Assembly (NCBI RefSeq): GCF_027942865.1
Contig: NC_134520.1
Span: 35,777,688 to 35,841,687 of the forward strand
DNA from: Odontesthes bonariensis
Taxonomy: Eukaryota; Chordata; Actinopteri; Atheriniformes; Atherinopsidae
Length of the DNA stretch: 64,000 nt
Direction: 5' to 3'
Below the pieces are notes generated by a model, which was given only the letters and a program-made list of their open reading frames with translations, was not told the DNA's origin and searched no databases. A program made the position numbers and the translations under genes. The stretch's first letter is position 1, and each line of letters opens with the position of its first letter. This document shows, piece after piece, positions 58,601 to 64,000 of this stretch.

Positions 58601-60246
58601 TCTACATAAAAACTACAGAAAGATGCTGATGTTAAAAGTGTGTTTGCACAACAAATGTTATGGCACTTTCATTCATATGGCAGCACATTTAAAATAAAGC
58701 TAAATGCTAAAAGCTATACACTATTTTTGGATTCATTTTTGGATTCTGCGTACAAATGCGATTAATCGTGATTAATCAGGGAAATCATGCGATTAATTAG
58801 ATTAAACATTTTAATCGTTGCCCAGCCCTAGTAGAAACGGGAAGTTAATTGGAACATTTCTGACACCGCGGAATGTTTATGAATAAGTTGTTTTGCTGCT
58901 TTCTGTCCGCAGGCGTCGAGTCTGATGAACAACCCTCAGGTCCAGCAGCTGTAAGTCTGTCTCTGTTTTGGCGGTCACTGCTTCTTCCTCTCTGCTTTCC
59001 CCACGTTAACTCCTCTGCGTCTCCCCAGGATGTCGGGGATGATGTCCGGAGCGTACGGCGGGGTGGGAGGAGGTCCAGGAGGCGGCATGCCCCCCGCGGC
59101 TCCAGCAGCCCCCACGGCTCCTGCTGCTCCTGCACCTCCAGCAGCTCCAGCAGCTGGAGATCTGTCAGGACTGATCCAGGCGTGCGTACCTCAGGGTTTA
59201 TCGTTAAATAGGGATGGGAATAGAAAACCGGTTCTTGTTGAGAACCGGTTCCCGGTGTTTCAATTCCTTGGAATCGTTTGGCCATTTTGCAAACGATTCC
59301 CTTATCGATTCCAGTGGGTGCGAATGACGTCACCACGCAGCGTTGCGTGGCGAGTCCAGCGCAGCCAGCAGCCAACAGTAAACATGGCGCCCAAGCGGTA
59401 CAAACGCTCGAAAGTTTGGTTACACATCCCTAAAAAAGACGACAACAGGGCTACTTGCAAAGTGAATATTTCACCAAAGGGAGGAAATACTACCAACATG
59501 CAATAACTATGAATGAATGTCGCATTTTCGATCCGCTCCGGACTAACGTTGGTGAATCTGAACCCAGCAACGTTAGCAACGTTAGCAACGTTAGCAACGT
59601 TAGCATGTCTTCGGCTAACACTGCAGGTAACTAACTAACTAACAAACACTGCCTATCATGTTAGCGCCATTTGCCTGATTGTAAAAGCTGCTGTTAGTAA
59701 CGGTTAAGGTTAAATGAATGCCTTCTCAGACATTACATTTAGATGAAATCATGAGAGACAGAGCCTGACTGGCTCAGAGCCAGAGGCTGGTGGTACTACC
59801 CCCAGTTCACCTCTACCTCCAGCTTCTCCTTTCACCAGAGCAGGAAGAGTTAAATTACCCAGGCCAGGATAGACCGATGTGGACCTCACCGTTGTTGGGT
59901 TTGTGAGGTCACGACTCGTGTTACTTCTAAACTAAACAAAGTTGATGCTAATCGACCGGTTTGTTGTCCTTTTTCTCCAAATGAGAATCGATAAGGGAAA
60001 CGACAAAGAACCGAATCGCTCAGCAGAATTGAAAATGGAATTGGAATTGTAAAAATCTTATCAATTCCCATCCCTAACGTTAAAGCTGCCGGTTGATGAC
60101 TCCGCAGGGGTTGACGGGTGTCTTTGTGTTGCAGAGGTCAGCAGTTCGCTCAGCAGATGCAGCAGCAGAACCCTGAACTCATCGAACAGCTGAGGAGTCA
60201 AATACGCAACCGAACGCCCAGCGCCGGCAACGAGGAGCAGCCGTGA
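49664..60246 (+). CDS. sgta: Small glutamine-rich TPR co-chaperone alpha (SGTA)
   Basis: SGTA is a cytosolic co-chaperone. It binds Hsp70/Hsp90 tails through TPRs and hands hydrophobic, tail-anchored or mislocalised proteins to the BAG6/GET machinery. Coding exons: 49664-49763, 52959-53062, 53227-53299, 55721-55820, 56872-56976, 57559-57694, 57780-57842, 58913-58950, 59029-59181, 60135-60246. All have GT/AG ends and compatible phases, giving 327 residues (human about 313). The N-terminal dimerisation domain ([20 protein letters not shown]) spans residues 1-65. Three TPRs cover about 90-192 ([27 protein letters not shown] with clamp Lys155 and Arg159). Next are the NNP motifs ([22 protein letters not shown]), an Ala/Pro-rich linker at about 245-270, and the C-terminus [24 protein letters not shown] is excluded by the N-terminus. 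The start of the third coding exon is uncertain (53209, 53221 or 53227). Confidence 0.96.
49972..51946. mobile_element. MULE-like element with 9-bp target duplication, host to a nested TTAA element
   Basis: Ends CATAGAAATAGAGAGTAGAA and its complement form inverted repeats of about 30 bp, flanked by a perfect 9-bp duplication GTTCAACAT (49963-49971, 51947-51955). Nine-base duplications are typical of Mutator-like elements. It contains a direct repeat of about 150 bp (CTCTTACCTGAAGGGCC at about 51505 against CTCTTTCCTGAAGGGCC at about 51716). No transposase frame. It lies in the intron after the first coding exon of SGTA. Confidence 0.8.
50500..51400. mobile_element. TTAA-flanked foldback element (AGCGATACTCCG family)
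   Basis: The two arms, each about 400 bp, are near-perfect inverted copies (AGCGATACTCCG at the left, CGGAGTATCGCT at the right) around a 105-bp A/T-rich spacer. TTAA flanks lie at 50496-50499 and 51401-51404. The element would form a very long hairpin in RNA. Non-coding. Confidence 0.9.
51975..52533. repeat. 47-bp minisatellite in SGTA intron 2, interrupted
   Basis: About nine copies of a 47-bp unit (CTAGTTAGCCACAGAAACAC, then AGAGGCTACGCTGCTACATG and CTAACCG). An inverted L2-type tail (52361-52473) splits the array. Confidence 0.93.
52361..52473 (-). repeat. L2-type tail inserted in the 47-bp array
   Basis: Inverse of 17632-17745 (TTTATTTATATAGCGCCAAA, ACAAATGTCATCTCAAGGCA). Confidence 0.65.
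52537..52775 (+). mobile_element. Tc1-like transposase fragment
   Basis: The plus strand reads [20 protein letters not shown] and continues to [12 protein letters not shown] followed by TGA. This matches the Tc1 region FW.KV.WTDE...VKHGGG.VMVWG. The Trp codon of VMVWG is now a stop and the Glu after WTD is Arg, so it is dead. Confidence 0.65.
53399..55541. repeat. 18-bp/16-bp minisatellite in SGTA intron 4
   Basis: About 120 copies of ACAATTTAGGAAACAAAG (18 bp) mixed with ACAATTTAGGAAACAG (16 bp) and ACAAATAC-type variants. Rare variants such as ACCGTTTAGG recur at about 54371, 54841 and 55381, showing blocks of about 470-540 bp copied as units. Minus-strand [12 protein letters not shown] frames are artefacts. 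Confidence 0.95.
55821..56871. other. SGTA intron 5
   Basis: It contains an inverted L2-type LINE tail at 56222-56395 (same family as 6637-6834); otherwise no element is recognised. Confidence 0.4.
58039..58830 (+). mobile_element. Non-autonomous hAT element with BED finger (copy 2)
   Basis: Terminal inverted repeats TAGGGCTGGGCGA and GTTGCCCAGCCCTA are flanked by a perfect 8-bp duplication GTAGAAAC (58031-58038, 58831-58838), diagnostic of hAT. Inside lie a G-homopolymer (about 58134-58157), an antisense SINE body lacking its tRNA head, and a 101-codon frame (58392-58697) with a BED-type zinc finger (CKHC, YHLKAKH). The frame is the N-terminal part of the transposase only. It sits in the intron between SGTA exons ending 57842 and starting 58913. 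Confidence 0.92.
59209..60076 (+). mobile_element. hAT element with BED-finger remnant
   Basis: Ends TAGGGATGGGAAT and AATTCCCATCCCTA are inverted and flanked by TCGTTAAA and ACGTTAAA (7 of 8). At 59384-59506 it reads [20 protein letters not shown], the start of a hAT BED domain (usual form S.VW.HF.K), soon lost. It lies in the last SGTA intron. Confidence 0.85.
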
Positions 60247-60386
60247 CCCTGACAGACAGTACGTAACGATGTGCGGCCCGGGGCTGGAACAGCAGCGCGG
60301 CGCTCTGGGTTCCTGAGGAGCCGAGTTCGGCCGGGACAACCACAGACACTTTAACCCCTTTACACCAGTGCACTAAGTGAAAATGA

Positions 60387-60392
60387 AATAAA
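60387..60392 (+). terminator. sgta: Probable SGTA polyadenylation signal
   Basis: AATAAA lies 141 bases after the SGTA stop codon. A second AATAAA near 61577, beyond the TTAA element, could serve a longer 3' UTR. Confidence 0.55.
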
Positions 60393-60468
60393 TCAAGCTC
60401 TTTAGACAAAACAAGAAATGGTTCTTCTGGTGGAATCGTCCTGAGACAAAAGCCTACTGAGTTATTAA

Positions 60469-61340
60469 AGGGACAGTTCGCCTCTTCTGACATGAAGCTG
60501 TGTAACATCCCATATCAGCAACATCATTTCTGAACATCTTCTTACCCCCTGCTGCGTCCTGTGAGCAGAGTTCCAGCCTCGTTTTGGTGTTGATGAAGGT
60601 AGTCCGGCTAGTTGGCTGGGGTTTAAAAAATAAAGCGTTTGGCTTCTCAGAACAATATGCGTTCAACAGAGTAATACATTTGCATCACAAAATGGTTCTC
60701 CAGGAAAAAGTCAGACCTCACAATCTCTTGGCCCTATTTTCTCTCCCTTTGTATCACTGCCGCCTGCCGACAGCCGCGCTGTTACGGTGTTTGCTGCTTG
60801 GAAGCAGGGGACTGCTCGGTCTACACTTCGGTCTGCACGGTGTGCACAGCAGGTAAACAAAAGGAAAGGGAAAGAAAGGAAAGGAAAGAAAACAAAAGCA
60901 AAGGAAAAAAAAGGAAAGGAAAAGAAACTAAAGGAAACAAAAGGAAAGGAAGGAAGGAAAGGAAAGACGCCTGCCGACAGCCGCGCCTGTTACGGTGTTT
61001 GCTGCTCGGTCGGTCTGCACAGCAGGTAAAGGAAAGGAAACAAAAGGAAAGGTAAAGAAAACAAAAGGAAAGGAAACAAAAGGAAAGGAAAGGTCTGACT
61101 TTTTCCTGGAGGACCATTCTGTGATGCAAATGTATTACTCTGTTGAACGCATATTGTTCTGAGAAGCAAAACGCTTTATTTTTTAAACCCCAGCCAACTA
61201 GCCGGACTACCTTCATCAACACCAAAACGAGGCTGGAACTCTGCTCACAGGACGCAGCAGGGGGTAAGAAGATGTTCAGAAATGATGTTGCTGATATGGG
61301 ATGTTATACAGCTTCATGTCAAAAGAGGCGAACTGTCCCT
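60469..61340. mobile_element. TTAA-flanked foldback MITE with central purine tract
   Basis: Ends AGGGACAGTTCGCCTC and its complement, TTAA at 60465-60468 and 61341-61344. It is the same family as 28509-29422. The centre carries A/G-rich tracts (60855-60965, 61027-61092), the complement of the C/T tract in that copy. It lies in or just after the SGTA 3' UTR. Confidence 0.9.
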
Positions 61341-61344
61341 TTAA

Positions 61345-62541
61345 GCTTGTTGAATAAGAACTCCTCAGTGTTGTCAGTCAGAGGTCGAATATTAGGAGTC
61401 AAATCGGTCTGTTAATTTAGTCCAAGTGCTCTCCTACATCAAGAGTTCAGCGTTGGTACCGAGCCAAATGATCGATGCTTTCCGGCTTTAAGTGGGCAGC
61501 CGGTCTGGTGTCTTCTGGGTTCGGAGGAATTTTCTGGAAGGCTCGTCATCGACTGGGTTCACTGGATTTCTCTCTCAATAAAAACCTGACGGAGACGCGA
61601 ACCGGCAACTAATTAAAGTGAAAACCGGCGCTGCTGCTGATGTCGTGGCGTCCGTCGGTGTTGTCTGCTTATTGCTCAACTTCAACAACTGTTAACTTTC
61701 TGTTCCTCGCTCCACAAATCAGCTCGTGGATCCCTCACAGCACTGAACAAAGGTTCCGCTTGGCTTCAGCTAAAAGAAAAACAAGAAAATAAAAAAAGAA
61801 TTTAGACAATATTTAACTAATGAGCACAGCTGTGACATTTGAACGTGGAAATAACTTAAAACTTAAGTAAAAGTGTAACTCTGCCTCAGTATTGGACAGC
61901 GAAATTACTTAAAAGAACAAAGGGCCTATCGTAGATCCCTGAGGATCTCCGAACATCCTTTTAACTTGATAGAAACACAGAAAAGTAGCAGCTAAAACCC
62001 ATAAAATAACTCAGATATTCAGAACAGCCGAGTACAGAAGTTTTAGTACCAAAAAACATTTTAAATGTGCACATTTAAACTCAAACCAGAGACAAAAGTG
62101 ATGCTCCCAGAAGTTGAAAGATAACAGGTGTGACCACCAGGGGGAGCCCTGTTTGACTGCTCATTGGCCAATCGGGACGCAGAACCCGTTAAGTCCCGGT
62201 TTTATTTTAAAGAAACATTTTAACAACCTGGTTTGAATAAGCTGCAGATTAAAAATGCTCAGAGATAAAGAGATGCTGTAAATAGGAAAAGTACTGAATG
62301 TGACCCAAAGTTTATGAAGGGAGTGATTTTAGTCACCTGATTTACATGTAATGACATCACTGTGACGTCACACTGGATTTTGAACACATTTCCACATGTT
62401 TTTCTTTTATTTTTCCCTTTTTGATCCTTTTCTGAACTCATGAAAGCAACTTTGAACAAAGCTGTTCCAACTTCTGATCTTTATCATGTTTTTTTGTCAT
62501 TTTATCCACATAAAAACAACAGAAAATCAGTGAAATGAACC
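61345..62541. other. DNA downstream of SGTA
   Basis: No gene is recognised. It includes TCTCTCAATAAAAACC at about 61570-61585, a possible distal polyadenylation site. Confidence 0.3.
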
Positions 62542-62733
62542 TCAGTAAGAATCAGTGAAACGTCTTTCCATCCGATCCTGATTCTTCAGTGTTTGAGTGG
62601 CCAAGAACTGGTGTTCATCTCTGTAAGTTTCATCTGTTCTCAGAGTCCAGAGATCATCAGTTAGGAAAAGGGACAGCAGCTCAGTGGGCTCAGCATCTGG
62701 CACATCTGTCTCCTCGATGGCCAACAGGCTCAT
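62542..62733 (-). pseudogene. Possible piggyBac-type transposase N-terminal fragment
   Basis: The minus strand reads SLLAIEETDVPDAEPTELLS and then FLTDDLWTLRTDETYRDEHQF. This resembles the PGBD N-terminal segment LF.tdeL...l..ETNRYA, but similarity is short and the conserved NRYA is altered. It ends at a stop 30 residues later. Confidence 0.35.
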
Positions 62734-62976
62734 CAGAGTGTCTGATCCCCCGGTACTTCATCAGGACTCAGAGAAACCCAGTCCTCATTACTGCTGACAC
62801 ACTGGTTTCCATTCAGACCCCCCTGAGCCCCGTCTACCTCCACCATTACCCCGTCACCACCATCAGGTCGACCCGACTCTCTGATGAAGATTCCTTCAAA
62901 GATTTGAACCAAAACTTCTTCTGTTTAAATATTTTTGTTAATTTTCTCTAAATTTCACCCGGACATCTTCCTAGAA

Positions 62977-63690
62977 ACACTTCCTGTTAGCTGCATGAGC
63001 TAACGGTCAACCACTTCCTGTTAGCTGCAGGAGCTAACAGCCAAACACTTCCTGTTAGCTGCAGGAGCTAATGGATAAACACTTCCTGTTAGCTGCAGGA
63101 GCTAACAGCCAAACACTTCCTGTTAGCTGCAGGAGCTAATGGATAAACACTTCCTGTTAGCTGCAGGAGCTAACAGCCAAACACTTCCTTTTAGCTGCAG
63201 GAGCTAACAGCCAAACACTTCCTGTTAGCTGCATGAGCTAACGGCCAAACACTTCCTGTTAGCTGCGTGAGCTAATGGCGAAACACTTCCTGTTAGCTGC
63301 GTGAGCTAACAGCCCAACACTTCCTGTTAGCTTCAGAAGCTAATGGCTAAACTTTTTATTTTATTTATTTATTTTTTTTATTTTATTTAAACATGTCACA
63401 TTGACAGAACAATGACATACTCAAAAGTAAACAGTTTTTGTTTTTTAACTTCACATATTCACACCTCTTTATATAGTACAAATTGAAAAAAAAAAATTAT
63501 TGTAGTGTGAGCTAATGGCTAAACACTTTATATTAGCTCCATGAGCTAACAGCTAAACACTTCCTGTTAGCTGCATGAGCTAACGGTCAAACACTTCCTG
63601 TTAACTGCATGAGCTAACGGTCAAACACTTCCTGTTAGCTGCATCAGCTAACGGTCAAACACTTCCTGTTAGCTGCTTGAGCTAACGGGT
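62977..63690. repeat. 34-bp minisatellite with internal hairpin, interrupted
   Basis: About 16 copies of a unit with CACTTCCTGTTAGCTGCAGG, then AGCTAACAGCCAAA. Each unit holds GTTAGCT...AGCTAAC, a 7-bp stem with a 5-base loop. An insert at about 63352-63508, beginning with a T-rich run (retroposed on the minus strand), splits the array; GCTAATGGCTAAAC flanks it on both sides. Confidence 0.92.
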
Positions 63691-64000
63691 CACTGATACG
63701 GTGTTTTACTTCATAAGTTTACTGGAACATTTTGAACACGAAGACGCCTTAATTCAGGGATAATTCAGATCAAACACGTCAGTTATCTGGTGTTAATGTG
63801 GGACTTTCAGCCTGTTTTATTCAGTGTTTCCCTCCGTGAACACAGGTCTGGAGTTTTTGTTTCTCTCTCTCTTGGCAGCGTCTGATCCTCTGTTTGCGTT
63901 TTTCAGGTCGGACCGGTTTGGAGGAAGCGGATGTGTCAGGCGACCTTTTCCCTCTCTGATCTGGATGTGCAACTCGAAGGACAACACGGAAGTTTTTGTT
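63691..64000. other. Window end, nothing assigned
   Basis: TTTTTCAGGTCGGACCGG near 63900 resembles a splice acceptor, but no coding exon can be supported. Confidence 0.25.

Noticed and set aside
58392-58697. A host BED-finger gene
   Set aside because: It lies within a hAT element with TIRs and an 8-bp target duplication, and a second copy exists at 1458-1763. It is a transposase remnant.
59030-59506. A single 158-codon gene starting [11 protein letters not shown]
   Set aside because: Its first part is an SGTA exon read past its donor at 59182 into a hAT element.

Overview
This is vertebrate nuclear DNA, most likely from a percomorph (spiny-rayed) teleost. The evidence is intron-split genes, a tandem C2H2 zinc-finger cluster whose N-terminal regions are of a teleost type, fish-type L2, L1 and Rex/RTE retrotransposon tails, tRNA-derived SINEs and many short DNA transposons. 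I cannot name the species from the sequence.

Left part (about 5-45 kb, all genes on the minus strand): a tandem cluster of two-exon C2H2 zinc-finger genes. Each has a short first exon (57 codons, coiled-coil-like, starting MSS.QHLREFI) that ends in splice phase 1. A single terminal exon follows, carrying an acidic linker and the finger array. Reconstructed units are A (12053 to 5301, 8 fingers), B (18353 to 14504, 7 fingers), C/D (one first exon at 27295 followed by a broken terminal exon D and an intact terminal exon C), E (31555 to 29684, 4 fingers) and F/G (one shortened first exon at 44686, a fingerless terminal exon G and a 10-finger terminal exon F). A further finger-exon fragment lies at 33.0-33.2 kb. 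Linkers, introns and intergenic DNA are repeatedly duplicated, so paralogous copies show filled and empty insertion sites side by side. A piggyBac-type transposase pseudogene lies at 35.5-37.3 kb, and a 3.2-kb, 23-bp minisatellite fills the F/G intron.

Right part (46.7-60.4 kb, plus strand): the complete SGTA gene, with one non-coding and ten coding exons. It encodes a co-chaperone with an N-terminal dimerisation domain, three TPRs and an [13 protein letters not shown]-type C-terminus. Its introns carry a 20-bp, a 47-bp and an 18-bp minisatellite, two hAT elements with clear TIRs and near-perfect 8-bp target duplications, and a MULE-like element (9-bp duplication) with a TTAA-flanked foldback element nested inside it. 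A 34-bp minisatellite lies downstream.

The dominant theme is mobile DNA. At least five families flanked by TTAA (piggyBac-like target choice) are present, along with hAT, Tc1, TA-flanked hairpin, solo-LTR and LINE insertions. Several can be dated relative to the gene duplications from empty paralogous sites. The zinc-finger genes and SGTA are unrelated neighbours. The finger proteins are presumed DNA-binding nuclear regulators and SGTA is a cytosolic housekeeping co-chaperone.
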